Source: Golubevia sp. BC0850
Taxonomy: Eukaryota > Basidiomycota > Exobasidiomycetes > Golubeviales > Golubeviaceae
Direction of reading: 5' to 3'
NCBI GenBank assembly: GCA_012976225.1
Contig: JAAVVG010000001.1
Span: 62,001-126,000, forward strand
DNA: 64,000 nt
Shown here: positions 21,325 through 32,382 of the stretch, one piece after another
Layout: each line of letters starts with the position of its first letter
Numbering within the stretch: position 1 is the first letter of the stretch
Program-made: the position numbers and the translations under genes
Notes under the pieces: generated by a model
Database searches by the model: none
The model's input: only the letters and a program-made list of their open reading frames with translations
What the model was told of the DNA's origin: nothing

Positions 21325-23251
21325 ATGTCTATTCCTTTCCCATCTTCAGAACAGGAATCATTCGTTCCCTCTGGAAGGAGATACCGCTTCAAAGAAGTGA
21401 TAGATTCGACAGAGAGCAGTGCGGAAGACGATGATGGCAACTCTGGTGCTCGTGGGAGTCAGCAGATGAAGAGGTGAGTAAAAGATCATCAACTTTCAAG
21501 ACATCCCTAGCGTTCTCTTGAACAGACAGGAGTAGCCGCATACATCTCATCTTTGGAATGATTCGCGGATGAAGAAAAGGGGTCGTGCCCCTTCGTTTAG
21601 ACCCCGTCCTTTCCCCATCTCAGAGCCTCTTGCTGATTGTTATCCTGATCTTCACCTTTCAAACTTCTTTTAAGCTTCCGGAATGATGGTTTCCATCAGG
21701 GACCTCAACTTATTCACTACGAGGAATCAGACGGAGACAGACGCAACGTCGCCACTTCCGCTTCGAGGCCATGGGATTCTCATTCTACTTCTTCACCTGG
21801 ATCAACTCGTCGTGCGGTCTCTCTATCCTCAGCACCCCCTCCATCAACGCGCAAGACGGTCAAAGTCGATTCACTCTTTTCTCAGGTCTCTACAGACAGG
21901 ATCAAAAGAACTTGGAAACCGAAGTCTCCAGGCGGAAGTCGCCGGGGGCTTCCAAGAGTCTCCATGGCCTGTCAGCCTTGTAGAATCAGAAAGCACAAAT
22001 GCGATGGAAAGGATGAATGTGCAAGGTGCAAGAAGAAAGGATTGGAGTGCGTTTGGGATGATACCAGTCCGGCGGAGAGAAGGGCAGCTGCAAGAGAATT
22101 GAAGAAAAAAGGACAGGTGGAGGAGCCGAAAGAGCTCGAAGTCAAATACAGGGATACAAGTGATAGATCAGGTCTTAGGTTCTTCTCAAATCCGGTTCCT
22201 TCAGATTCTAGAGATGGAGATGGAGGCGAAGTCAGGCGTCGTAGAATCACGCTCTCTGGTTCAAGAGCCAACTCTACTACTGCTATTCCTTCTACGGTTA
22301 CAAGAGCTGAATCAAACACTTCGATTATTAATCTAGACCTAAACGAATCCAGAGCAAGCCTACCACCTTCACCATCTAAACGTGCACGCTTCTCAACTCT
22401 CGAGCTCGTCCCAACTTCTGAAAGCTTCCCTTGGCCACACGATTCTCCAAGCAGACCTCAATTTCAACCAAGAGAGCTCTCAGGAAGAAGTCGTCCGAGA
22501 CTGACTGGTTCTGCTAGTTGGAGTGGATACAAACCGGAATGGAGCCCTAATCTAACCTCTTCCATCATCTCGGACAACAGTTCAATCTCTCTTGGTTCAG
22601 GTCCTTCTCCTTCCGATTCTCCTGAAGAGGCGGAGAAGTCACTTCTGTTCTCTCCACTGAACTCGTGTCAGGAGAAAAACTTAGAGCCTCATTTCTCAGA
22701 CTTTCAAGAAGATGCTTCAAATCCCAACTCTCTATTTGGAGGATCTTTTGGGTTGGATTTCAACTCGAGCTCTCAGGATTACGAACATTCAGCTTCAATC
22801 GCTCCTCCAGATTCACAATCTACTGCCCTGGTTACTTCTCTAGGAAGCAGTTACCCAACCCCAACTCAATTCGGTCAAATGAGTTTGTACTCTCCCGAAG
22901 CATCTCTGTCACCTCTATCCTTTCGTAGGGGTTCCACTGAGACTGGTAAGTCTTTCCCCTCGATTTTGGAGAATGAAGCCTTACCTTTTTTAATACTAAT
23001 GTTGCTTCGATTCTCGTCTCTCAGGTCCTACCAATTCCAACAAGAATCCTATGTCTCAGAACTCTTCTTCTTCTTCGTCGATCACTCTTAGCTCCATTCC
23101 CCACTCGGACAACTATCACGATGAACTAGCCAGAGATTACGAAGACATCGTCAGCTACAATCCCTGGAAGAGCAACGAGAACACTAGATCCCCAAGTCCG
23201 GATTACCATTTTCAAGAACAAGGGATGTCTACTTACGACCAAATTCAATGA
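21325..23251 (+). CDS. Zn2Cys6 transcription factor
   Basis: Three exons (21325-21473, 21675-22945, 23025-23251) give 548 residues. The Zn2Cys6 binuclear cluster is complete: C149, C152, C159, C165, C168, C175 (C-x2-C-x6-C-x5-C-x2-C-x6-C), with RIRKHK between the second and third Cys, and a basic helix RRAAARELKKK after it. The first 146 residues are Ser/Arg-rich with acidic patches. The C-terminal part is Ser/Pro-rich and disordered-looking, without the fungal-specific transcription factor (MHR) domain I would expect in larger members. Exon two starts after an AAG acceptor at 21672-21674, which is the only choice that keeps phase and removes the stops upstream. A sequence-specific regulator is a safe call; the targets are unknown. 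Confidence 0.85.
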
Positions 23252-23733
23252 TTTCACAAAGCCCAATGCAACGTCAACATCTAACTTCTACCCTACTTAA
23301 TGTCTTCTCCTCTAATCTCATCTCGAGCACGACCACAACCTCAGTCTCTCGCAAGAAAATTTTCAACAACCCCTCGATGAATTGTATCCTAATCTCTCAT
23401 CTTACCCCATTCTATCTTACTTCAAAGCTCGCATCTCAACTTGTATTCACTGCACCTTCTCGTTCACGTCCAAGATTTTTTGCTCTTTCTCTCTGCTTTC
23501 GATCGCTTTCGTTTCTCTACATATCCTACCCCAGTTCTGCATAATCTCTTCCCACGCTCGCTGCTCATCTCCTTTCAAGCCATCTTACATAACTCAACTA
23601 AGTCTCGGAAATCAAACTAGTCAATCACTTTGAATCAATCACAAATCGAAACCAGAGTGTGAGCGAAACAAAGATTCAATTAACAAAGCCTGACGACTCT
23701 TTCCGTCAAGGTTGAGATTTTTATACAAAAGGT
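23252..23733. other. Convergent intergenic spacer
   Basis: About 480 bp of pyrimidine-rich, apparently noncoding sequence between two 3' ends. Short frames here have no recognisable motif. Confidence 0.4.
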
Positions 23734-25778
23734 TTAACTGAACATGAACAACTCGTTCTTCTTCTTGGCCTGTACTCTGCGAGAGGGGATGATAAGAGAC
23801 GTGAGGGGTCAGCGGGGAGACTTTGGAAGAGAGAGAGATGCTTTGGAAAGGGGCGATACTCACTCTAAGATACCTCCATAGAAGTGTTCGTGATCCAAAG
23901 TTGTTGCACCTTCCCTGAGAGCGATCATACCAGCTTCAACACAAACAGCCTGAATAAAGAGATGACAGATAAAGAAAGAGGAGAGATCAGCAACACGAAA
24001 GAAGAGTCCCGAGCGACTCTGGTTTTTGGCTCACCTTAAGTTGAGCTCCATTCATTTCATCAGTACTTCTGGCCAATTCCTCGAAATTGACATTAGGACC
24101 CGTGCTCATTTTCCTACTATGGATTTCCATAATCCTAGCTCTTGCCTCTTCATTTGGTAGAGGGAATTCAATTTTCCTATCCAATCTACCACTTCTAAGT
24201 AAAGCTGGATCTAAAATATCAATTCGATTAGTAGCAGCAATGACTTTGATTCTTTCATCACTTGAGAAACCATCCAATTGATTGAGTAATTCCAACATGG
24301 TTCTCTGAACTTCTCTATCTCCAGATTTGTCAGAGTCGAATCTCTTGGTTCCAATGGCATCTAATTCGTCGATGAAAATAATTGCAGGAGCTTTTTCTTT
24401 AGCTAATTCAAAGGCATCTCTGACTAGTTTGGCACCGTCTCCGATGAACATTTGGACTAGAGATGGACCAGCTAATTTGAGGTAACAGGCATTCGTTTGA
24501 GCTGCACAGGCACGAGCTAGAAGTGTCTTTCCGGTACCTGGGGAAGAAGGGGAGGGGAGGGTAAACTTCAATTGGTTCACGCCTCGCAGCGAAGCTGATA
24601 CCTGCCTCAATCTAGAACTGAGAGACTCACCTGGAGGACCATACATGAGAGCTCCCTTAGGAGGGCGAATACCCAAGTTCTTGAACTTCTGTTCTTGTTG
24701 CATTGGTAGGACAATAGCCTCGACTAGTTCTTCGATCTGCTTGTCGAGACCACCTGCGATAGGAAACAACCAAAAACATCAAGTGTTGGAAGACATGAAT
24801 TCCACTCCTCTCAACCCCACAGCCTACCACCTGTCTCATCCCACTCACCAATATCAGTATAAGTCTCAGTAGGTTTCTCATCCACCTCCATGGCCTTCAC
24901 TCGACTATCGTATTCAGCAGGTAATTTGTCCAAAACCAAATAACTATCCTTGTTCACTCCGATCAGATCTCCTGGACGTAGACTCTCTGAAGGGACCAAA
25001 CCAATTAGAGGTAGGAAGACTGTTTGACGAGTTGAGGTTTTGATGACGGCACATTTCCCTTTACGTTGAGCATCTAGATCTACGTTGGCTCCTTCTTCTG
25101 AATCTTCATCTACATCTGGATCGATGTCTAGAATCTAGGAGGGGTAGAGAGGGTGAGGGAAGGGAGGGAGGGGATGGAGATAAGTATTTGGGGTTGTTTG
25201 GTTGGTCGCAACGGATCCAGATGAGTGGGAGTAGCATGATGACTTGCATAAACGTCTTTTCATCTCCATCTCTATCGTGCTAAGTGACGATGGAGATTCG
25301 GGCTAAGGGAGACAGAGGAGCATCTTATCTCTTCGACTGAGTTGTATCCCTCTCTCCCTCGCCTTCTTACCAAATCACAACACCATTCCTACCCAATCCC
25401 ATTGCCAATCCTGAATTGCCCCTAAAACCGAGTACTAACCTCTACAACATTCCCGACCAAGTAAGGTAAAACCTTATTCTGTTTAATCTTGTCAGAGTTA
25501 TCCTTGATTTTTTCTTTCATACTTGATTGTTCGTGCATCAATCTCATATTCTCACTTCTCATAATCTTGATGTCATTCTCTAACATTCTAGTGCGTGTAG
25601 CGATCTCATCTGGGTTGGCGTTCAAAATGTCTTCTGGTAGAGGTTCCTCTTCTACCTTTGGTGGTTCCATCTTGACGTCAGCTGCTGGTGTTGAACTTGA
25701 AGCAACTGCTGAAGACGAAGTTGCGTCTGGTTTCTCACTTGAAGGCTGATTTGGTGGTGGTGGCTGTGGATCTGACAT
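23734..25778 (-). CDS. RPT5: 26S proteasome ATPase subunit Rpt5
   Basis: Six exons (25440-25778, 24849-25134, 24631-24753, 24035-24537, 23864-23949, 23734-23776) give 459 residues. The order is a Pro/Ser-rich N-terminus, a coiled coil ([20 protein letters not shown] and on), an OB segment ([17 protein letters not shown]), then the AAA module. Walker A GPPGTGKT is at 247-254, Walker [12 protein letters not shown] near 302-312, and the second region of homology [20 protein letters not shown] follows. The coiled coil and the LVGNVVE segment identify Rpt5 (PSMC3/Tbp1) rather than other Rpt subunits. Rpt5 unfolds substrates and opens the 20S gate through its C-terminal HbYX motif. Here the predicted end is NELFMFS, so the usual tyrosine is a phenylalanine. 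All exon phases close. Confidence 0.95.
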
Positions 25779-26688
25779 GACTTGATGATGATAGAAAGTT
25801 GGTGGGTGATAGAATCGCTGGTTGGTGGAGATCGATCAAGGCTGTCGTGGCTACGAGGCTTCAAGGGGTGCCGTAGCACGAGACCTCTCATCCCTTGAAA
25901 ATGGATTGTCACTTCATACGTAGATCAGAAACAATCATTGCCGTCGGTACCACTTTCTTCCAACCTTCTCTCACTGTGCAGACGCTCTAATAGCCCCCAC
26001 CTCTGCCTCTGCCTTCTTCTTCTTTTCCTTCTCTTGTTTAGAGAATGGGTTCATGTGAGGACTCCTACCTCCATCTTCTTGTGTTTTTACTGATCATTGA
26101 GGAAGGAAGATGACAGAAAGAAAGAAGAGGGGAATGTCTTCAAATTCCAGCGCTATCCTCGACGCCTCAACCTGACAGTCAGAGAGTCGAATCTCATCGA
26201 CTCCTCCTCCTCCTTTTGTTTCTCTACGTTTGACAGATTGGCCCTAGACTTAGAAGGCAAAAGGTTGTTGTTGGTCGTTTTCACAGGATCGAGCGAATGA
26301 GAAACACGGCTCTCAGAGACGCGACGTGCCACGTTTCTCCCCTTCCAAAAAGCGAAACATGAAGACGATAAGACGATCCCTCAACAAACCCCAATGCAGA
26401 AGACGGTATGTATTGCATGTTTTGCCGTTTCAAATACTGACTTAAAATTAGATCACGAGGTTGGTTTAAGATCCAAACGACCTTTCTAACTTCTTCTTTC
26501 TTCACCACAATCTCCCCAAGGTCACCCTCAAATCCTCCTTCTATCCTCATCCTCCTCAAGTCGACTGGCTCGATTCTCTCCTCCTTTTCATTTCATTCAA
26601 CTTTCGGAAACCAAAATCATCAACACCATCATCGAGATCAACAAAGCAGGCTTACCAAATCTCTTCAAACTACCTAACCTAACAAACA
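25779..26688. promoter_or_regulatory. Divergent promoter, RPT5 / Ser-rich protein
   Basis: A 910-bp interval between divergent starts. I looked for the yeast proteasome element GGTGGCAAA near RPT5 and did not see it on either strand. No RNA gene seen. Confidence 0.4.
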
Positions 26689-29600
26689 ATGCGTATAACA
26701 GCTTCAAAGATGTCTCTATCAATGCTCTCTCCTTTCAGTTCAACTTCTGAAAGTGGAGATCTTCTTCAATCCCCAGACAGAGAATCAGAGACTCCAAACT
26801 CAACTCCGATTCTTTCTCAAGCGGAACGCAAGTCCAAGAGAGTTTCTTCACTCGGTTCCATGGCAATGGCAATGGGCTTCAAATCCAAACCTCCTCCTTC
26901 TTCTTCTTCCTCATCTTCTACTATTTCAAATCTTAAATCCAAGAATTCAAAGAAACCGGAAGCAAGTGGAAACAAGGCTCTAGATGCTGCTGCAGCAATT
27001 TTGGGTTTGACAAAGCAAGGTCCGGTTAAGTCCTCAAGCCAACCTTTCGAGCAGGCGGTCAACTCCTCAACTTCTCTCCTCTTCTCCAACAATGATCCTA
27101 CCAACTCTCGTAGAGCCAGCATTGCTATCGTCTCGGGTGATCCTCTTTACCCTTGCATAGAAGCTCCACCTGCAGACGAGGACGGTACTTCAACTGAGCA
27201 ACGCCAGCATCATCACAAACCAAGACTGACGGTTCAACCTCTACTCCTCAAACCTGCTATGCAATCCTGTCTAAAGAACGCTTACAGATTGAGTCTTCCA
27301 AATGGTTTAGATGGTGGAACTTCTTTGGTTGATCACTCTCAACTAGCTGGTGGAGTTCTACCCTATCCAACTCCTTCTATCATCTTCCCATCTCAAACTA
27401 CTCTCCTTAACGTCAGTAATGGTCTTACTTCTTCAGCATCAACCATGGAAGTAGATCCTTCGATCGCTCATCTAGATTTCAGGAACCACTCTCAGACCAT
27501 CATGGAGCTGGATGAACAGAGAAGGGCTTCGGATCCTGACGTCAAGAGTGCATTCGAAAAGGAGTTGTTCGAATGGTTGGATACCGAAGGAAAGGGCAAA
27601 GGAAAGCAAAGATCCAGGAAGGGGACTTCAATTGGTGAAGACCTGGTTGGAAACAGCAGCAGTGGTCAATGGAACTCTTCTAACGGTGGAGAAGACGGTG
27701 GAGATGAAAGTGGTTGGGAGTCTCAAGGTTACAGAGCTGATGTCGATGACTTCGATTCGCCATGCCTAGGATCGGAACAGTACAAGAGTGGATCTCGTAT
27801 TCACACTCATGCTACAAGATCACACGTCTCCAGGAAACCTTCCGGGAGGGAACGGGAAATTAGATTTGGTCTGGAAGGAGTTCAAGAGTCAATTCCAAAG
27901 GCTCTCAAAGCTCCTCGTTTCAAGGGCACGGTCACGGAGATTGTCTCTCAATCGGCTTCTACTCAGGAGGAAGAGCTGGAAGAACTTCAGTCGGATCATC
28001 AACCTCAACAGATCGAACCTCAATCCTCCAACGCTACTCTACCACTCCCACCTCGTCCACTCAAGTCTCGTGCTCGTGGGACCACTCTAGGAGCTACCGG
28101 AGCCGCTGCTGAATTCGACTACAGCTTCCAATCCAAAAATTCTTCAAAGAGCAGTAGAAAGCAGAAGTTCAGCGATCCATTCGCATCTCTGGATCCATTC
28201 CCAAGTTCAACGAACGGTTCTCCAGTTCCAGGTTCTCCAAATCTCTCAAGAGCTAGAGCTACCTCCTCTCCAAGTCTACTTCAACCTTCTGCCTTCGGCT
28301 CATCTCACGAACCTCTCTGCACCAACAATAATCTGGACGGTGGATCTTGCTGTCCTGCTGGAACCAATCATCACGGTCAAGTCGGTCGCCTGCACACCCG
28401 TCGCCCTGCAGGTCTACATCTCTCTTCACTGCCCAAAGCCTCTCTTTGGGCTCCAGTAGAGATTAAAGCTAACGGTGGAGCTTTAGCTGGCAGAAACATG
28501 AGAGCACCTCCAGTCATCGATCCAAGAAAGTCGGAGTCAGATGGAAGTCAATCCGAGGGAACTTCTAACGTCAGGAAAGCTTCCAGAGAGGAAAAGGGGA
28601 TGAGCAACAGTGGGGTCGGAATCGGACTGGGGTTGGGACTTGGACTTGGTCTCAGAGCCAACTACGATCCAAGGGACAGGTCGATCTCTGCAACTGAACC
28701 TCTGAGACCACCTCGTAGAATCTCGGCTTTCAAACCAAACGTCGATTCCAGACTTCCTTCAACTCTTCAGCCTGAAATGCGCTCTTCCAGATCCCGCACT
28801 GTCAGTGCTGCTCCACCAGTCCCAGAGGTTCAAAATGAGGAGGCTCCTAGCACCGAGATTGGATTAGGATTCTCACCTTCAACTCTTCTTCGAGCTCGTT
28901 CCGTCACTTTGGGAGCTTTCGCCAAACCAAAGGCTAAAGCAAGAGAGCTCTCACCTCGTCCGGATGATGAACACTATCTAGAAAGGTCGGAAAGAGAGGA
29001 GAATCTAGGAATTTCAGCAAGCCTTCTTGGTCTTTCTTTCCCTCTCAAAGGTCTGAATGCTCCAACCAACAAGCACACATCTCTTCCAGCTCGCTTCATC
29101 GCTCCGGAAATTCCAGCCGCTCCTTCCACTCCTTTCTTGGATCTGGATGCTTCCCAGATGGACGAAACTAGAAAATCAGCAATGTCAGCTTGGGTTGAAG
29201 AGACAATCAAAGCTACTAGAGCTCTCGGAAGTTTGGGTCAAGGAAAAAAAGTCGTCGAAGCCCCGGCTACTGGCAAAAGTGGAATCTCAACTTCTCTCTT
29301 CAGTCCTGCTCCTCTCAACAAGCACCAAACCCCTCTTGTAATGGCTCAACAAAGTGGGATGATGAGGTGGGACTTGGAAGGAACTTCAACTTCGGTTTCT
29401 TCAAAAGACGAGTCTTCTTCTAGCCGCCTGATTCCGGTCAAGCTAGTCAAACCTTTCAGAAGTCCAAGTGAACACTCTGTGGATGAGAAGAGTTCTCTGT
29501 TAGTTCCAGCCAAATCTCCCGAGAAGTTAAGAGTTTCTCCTTCTCCTTCTTATCAACTTGCTCTGCCATCCTGCGCCATCACTGTCAATTCTGGAACTTC

Positions 29601-31050
29601 AGAAGAGTCCTCTTCAGCTCCTCTGTTTGGTAACCGATCTTCTCAACGTCAAGCTGAGATGTCTAAAGTCCCAATCACTGATAGAGAACGTAGAAACGCA
29701 AGCTCTGTTCAGATCGGTTCCAGTCATGGCAACGAAGCTGCTTGGTTCAAAGGAACTCCTTCGCCAATCATGTCCGCTTCCAAATTCAAGTCCTACTCCT
29801 CAAACTCTCAGAAGCCGAACAACTCAAAAGCTAGCAGTGGAACAGTCGAACTGGCTCAATCTCTTGGCTTCTCACTCAGCCCAGAAGCTCAAAAGAAGGT
29901 CACCAAATCGCCTCAGTTGGCTTTCGGCTCGCCACGCCTTGGTTCACCTCATCCACTCAGAAACGCTAGCAAGTTTGGTTCAGATAGCGAGGAAGAAGAA
30001 CTTCTGTTGGAAGGAGAGAACGTCAGGCCAGGTTTAGGAAGGACCGCTTCTCACTCGAGCAGTGTCAGTCTGGAAAGTTCTGATAGCAGAGGTGGTCTAC
30101 TCTTCATCCCAAAATCTAACTCAAATTCAGGTTCTCCAATGATGAATCGAGGTAATGGACAGTCAAGAAGCAAGACTCAGAGAAGACCCTTGACCGCTCC
30201 AAGTTGCTCTCCAAGCGCATCAACTTCCAAAAGAGTTCACCCTTCCGACTATCCTCCTCTACTCTCTAGAAGGGACAGCTGCAGTAGCGTAGGAAGTGTC
30301 AAGATGGTCAGGGAAGGAAGTACAGATAGCTTCGGGTCCTTCCTTGGAGGTAGAAATGAAATCTCAAGTCCTTCTCCATCTGAGAACCTCAAGCCCTTCC
30401 AGAGTCAAACCAACAGAAATCCAAGTATGAGCAAGAGGAACCTCAGTCCTCTTATTTCTTATCCAAGTCCTCTAGCTATGAGTAGAACTTTCTCCAGAGA
30501 TTGTTCTCCAAGAACTAGGGAAGTACTGAAAGAGAAGAAGTTCGATTCTCCACTACTCATCAATTTAGCTAGTCCAGTAGTCGAAGAAGTCAAAGAACAG
30601 CGAAGAGAGAAGTTAGGTTTGAGGCTTACAAGATCAGTAGCCTTACACATCGACACCTCCGCTTCTACCGTCAGCTCTGAAGAACTTCAAGAAAATTTTG
30701 AAGCTTCTCTATCCTCTGCTTCTTCTTCCTCCGGATCTTCTTCTTCTCAAGTCTCTCCAACCTCTAGTCGTTCAGCTCAGAAAGAAAAATCGGAAGGAAG
30801 TTCAAAGTCTAACAAGAAACTAAGCATCGATTTGGAGGATTCGAAAATGTTCTTGTCTGCCTTTTCAAGAGCTAAGATTCAAACTAGAGTAGCAACTCCG
30901 TTCTTCAAGAGTGCGCAGCTGGGAGACGGATTCGAAGAGGAAGAAGCGCTTGTTGGGAAATTTCAAATCAATGCCTCCAGTGCAACTCCTATGACTAGTT
31001 TTAGTGAAGAAGGTGCCGGTTCTATTCTCTCTGGAACTACTGCTTGCTAA
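26689..31050 (+). CDS. Large serine-rich protein of unknown function
   Basis: An uninterrupted 1453-codon frame, the longest in the window. Composition is dominated by Ser, Pro, Arg, Lys and Glu, with many SP and RxxS-type sites, as in heavily phosphorylated scaffold or regulatory proteins. Points of note are a small ordered-looking segment SCLKNAYRLSLPNGLDGG near residue 190, an acidic patch FEKELFEWLD near 290, an alternating GLGLGLGLGL run near 645-655, and a helical stretch MDETRKSAMSAWVEETIKA near 825. I recognise no enzymatic or DNA-binding domain. The first ATG is used; a second in-frame ATG lies seven codons downstream. The codon use matches neighbouring genes, so the frame is certainly coding. 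It is followed by a long T-rich 3' region. Function not inferred. Confidence 0.8.
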   Translation: MRITASKMSLSMLSPFSSTSESGDLLQSPDRESETPNSTPILSQAERKSKRVSSLGSMAMAMGFKSKPPPSSSSSSSTISNLKSKNSKKPEASGNKALDAAAAILGLTKQGPVKSSSQPFEQAVNSSTSLLFSNNDPTNSRRASIAIVSGDPLYPCIEAPPADEDGTSTEQRQHHHKPRLTVQPLLLKPAMQSCLKNAYRLSLPNGLDGGTSLVDHSQLAGGVLPYPTPSIIFPSQTTLLNVSNGLTSSASTMEVDPSIAHLDFRNHSQTIMELDEQRRASDPDVKSAFEKELFEWLDTEGKGKGKQRSRKGTSIGEDLVGNSSSGQWNSSNGGEDGGDESGWESQGYRADVDDFDSPCLGSEQYKSGSRIHTHATRSHVSRKPSGREREIRFGLEGVQESIPKALKAPRFKGTVTEIVSQSASTQEEELEELQSDHQPQQIEPQSSNATLPLPPRPLKSRARGTTLGATGAAAEFDYSFQSKNSSKSSRKQKFSDPFASLDPFPSSTNGSPVPGSPNLSRARATSSPSLLQPSAFGSSHEPLCTNNNLDGGSCCPAGTNHHGQVGRLHTRRPAGLHLSSLPKASLWAPVEIKANGGALAGRNMRAPPVIDPRKSESDGSQSEGTSNVRKASREEKGMSNSGVGIGLGLGLGLGLRANYDPRDRSISATEPLRPPRRISAFKPNVDSRLPSTLQPEMRSSRSRTVSAAPPVPEVQNEEAPSTEIGLGFSPSTLLRARSVTLGAFAKPKAKARELSPRPDDEHYLERSEREENLGISASLLGLSFPLKGLNAPTNKHTSLPARFIAPEIPAAPSTPFLDLDASQMDETRKSAMSAWVEETIKATRALGSLGQGKKVVEAPATGKSGISTSLFSPAPLNKHQTPLVMAQQSGMMRWDLEGTSTSVSSKDESSSSRLIPVKLVKPFRSPSEHSVDEKSSLLVPAKSPEKLRVSPSPSYQLALPSCAITVNSGTSEESSSAPLFGNRSSQRQAEMSKVPITDRERRNASSVQIGSSHGNEAAWFKGTPSPIMSASKFKSYSSNSQKPNNSKASSGTVELAQSLGFSLSPEAQKKVTKSPQLAFGSPRLGSPHPLRNASKFGSDSEEEELLLEGENVRPGLGRTASHSSSVSLESSDSRGGLLFIPKSNSNSGSPMMNRGNGQSRSKTQRRPLTAPSCSPSASTSKRVHPSDYPPLLSRRDSCSSVGSVKMVREGSTDSFGSFLGGRNEISSPSPSENLKPFQSQTNRNPSMSKRNLSPLISYPSPLAMSRTFSRDCSPRTREVLKEKKFDSPLLINLASPVVEEVKEQRREKLGLRLTRSVALHIDTSASTVSSEELQENFEASLSSASSSSGSSSSQVSPTSSRSAQKEKSEGSSKSNKKLSIDLEDSKMFLSAFSRAKIQTRVATPFFKSAQLGDGFEEEEALVGKFQINASSATPMTSFSEEGAGSILSGTTAC

Positions 31051-31848
31051 GGCCAGGGAAATGTGGTGGATGGGCGGCGAAGGAAGATGAGATGGGTTGG
31101 TTGTATGTCTTTGCTGTTTGAGGATAGTTTGTCTTTTGTTTGCCCTGTAATTATGAGGATGGAGAAAGTAGTGGCCATTGTTCTACTCCTTTTTTCAATG
31201 TCGTTGTGTTTGCGTTCCCTTTTTTGATCATTCATTTCTTACTTTTTCTTTTGTTTCAAATTTCTCACTCATCGTTATTTTTTTCATTCATTGTTTTATC
31301 TTTTCCTTTGTTTGAATTTTTTTTCACCCATTTTCAAAGGTCATATTCTGTCGTCTTGTTTCTCATATTATGCTGATCCGAATCGAGCTTTTGACGTCAG
31401 GGGAAGAAACTTGCTCTTTTGCATCAAGCTACACATTTCGCGCACTGAATCAGACAGACGTCTTTTGAAACTAGAAAAAAAAACTTCGTCGAAGTTCAGA
31501 AACTAAAGAAAGAAGACAGCGGAGAAGGACCCAAGAATGTACAAATTGAAGAGTGAAAGGGCCATGAGTCGGATTCAACTGAGAGAGCGCTCTTTGAGAC
31601 CTTGAGGAGCTTGAGAAATTGAAAAGTTTTGAGGATCCCATAGGGGATTGAAAGGAGAACTCTTGAAGAACGAGTGTTTCATCGAAGGAGTAGTAGAAAT
31701 CAGAAACCGTTGAATCGTCGTAAGCACCCTAGTGGATCCGCTTCAAGGCAAAGGTCAAGAAAGGACTGGAAAGAGAAGAGAGGATCAGAGTCAAAGCCTG
31801 CAATTGTGAGAAAGTTCAGGGAAAAGCTCACTCGGTCACTCCGATCAT
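31051..31848. other. 3' region of the Ser-rich gene, T-rich
   Basis: About 800 bp. The first 300 bp are T-rich, typical of a 3' untranslated region and downstream sequence. From 31500 to 31850 there is a 79-codon plus-strand frame with a basic composition but no motif, and it overlaps the minus-strand fragment that follows. No RNA gene seen. Confidence 0.4.
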
Positions 31849-32157
31849 TCACTCGTCGACAAGAATCAATTCCAACCCGTGCTCCCGACAAGCTTCTACC
31901 AACTTTTGCCTAGCTTCGATCCACTTTTTCTCTTGAAATTTTGAGAAATCTACCACCTCGTCTCTGTCAATTGTATATTTGTATGTATAAATTCTGATTG
32001 AGATATTCTCTTCGGTGGTGCTGTCTGGTTCAAGATCCAGAAGGATTAGGCCAAGATGCTTGACGTTTGACTTCCCAATCAACACCTGAGAGCTCTCGAT
32101 AACCGTTTTGACTTCTTTACATTCCAAACTACTGTGGAGTTCCGCTCTCTCTTTAAC
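31849..32157 (-). pseudogene. C-terminal fragment of an F-box/LRR-like protein
   Basis: A minus-strand frame of about 100 codons, open from a stop near 32158 to TAA-type termination at 31849. It has no promoter-proximal ATG of its own in a good context. The translated end reads WIEARQKLVEACREHGLELI, and the middle has VKHLGLILLDLEPD, like leucine-rich repeats and the C-terminus of F-box/LRR-type fungal proteins. Nothing continues it upstream, where an AT-rich repeat begins within 50 bp. I read it as a decayed or truncated copy. It could instead be a small gene with an undetected upstream exon. Confidence 0.3.
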
Positions 32158-32205
32158 GCTTCAACTTCGTGACGAGAATAGGCGGTCCGTGCGAAGAGTA
32201 CAGGA

Positions 32206-32382
32206 GTAATACCAAGTATGATACTCTGAGTATACTCATACTCGGAATTTGTTTGGGGGTCATAATCATACTGGCACTAATACTCGAGCGAGTATTAGTA
32301 TACTCATTTTAGTATTTTCAGCCTCGAGTATCAGTATACTTGAGTATTCTACTCAGCTCAAAATACTTTTGCCGACCCCTAG
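32206..32382. repeat. AGTATACT-rich foldback repeat (MITE-like)
   Basis: A 177-bp stretch packed with variants of GAGTATACTC and AGTATAC in both orientations. It contains a perfect inverted repeat, CTAATACTCG at 32278-32287 and CGAGTATTAG at 32290-32299, separated by two bases. Further GAGTAT/ATACTC pairs lie on both sides, so a single strand could fold into a long hairpin. CAGGA at 32201-32205 and again at 32383-32387 flanks it and could be a 5-bp target duplication. Its right edge reads GCCGACCCCTAG. No classical terminal inverted repeat joins the two ends. It is probably a short nonautonomous mobile or foldback element. Confidence 0.5.

Noticed and set aside
31674-31913. 79-codon basic plus-strand frame
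   Set aside because: It has no motif, lies downstream of the Ser-rich gene and overlaps the better-supported minus-strand F-box-type fragment.
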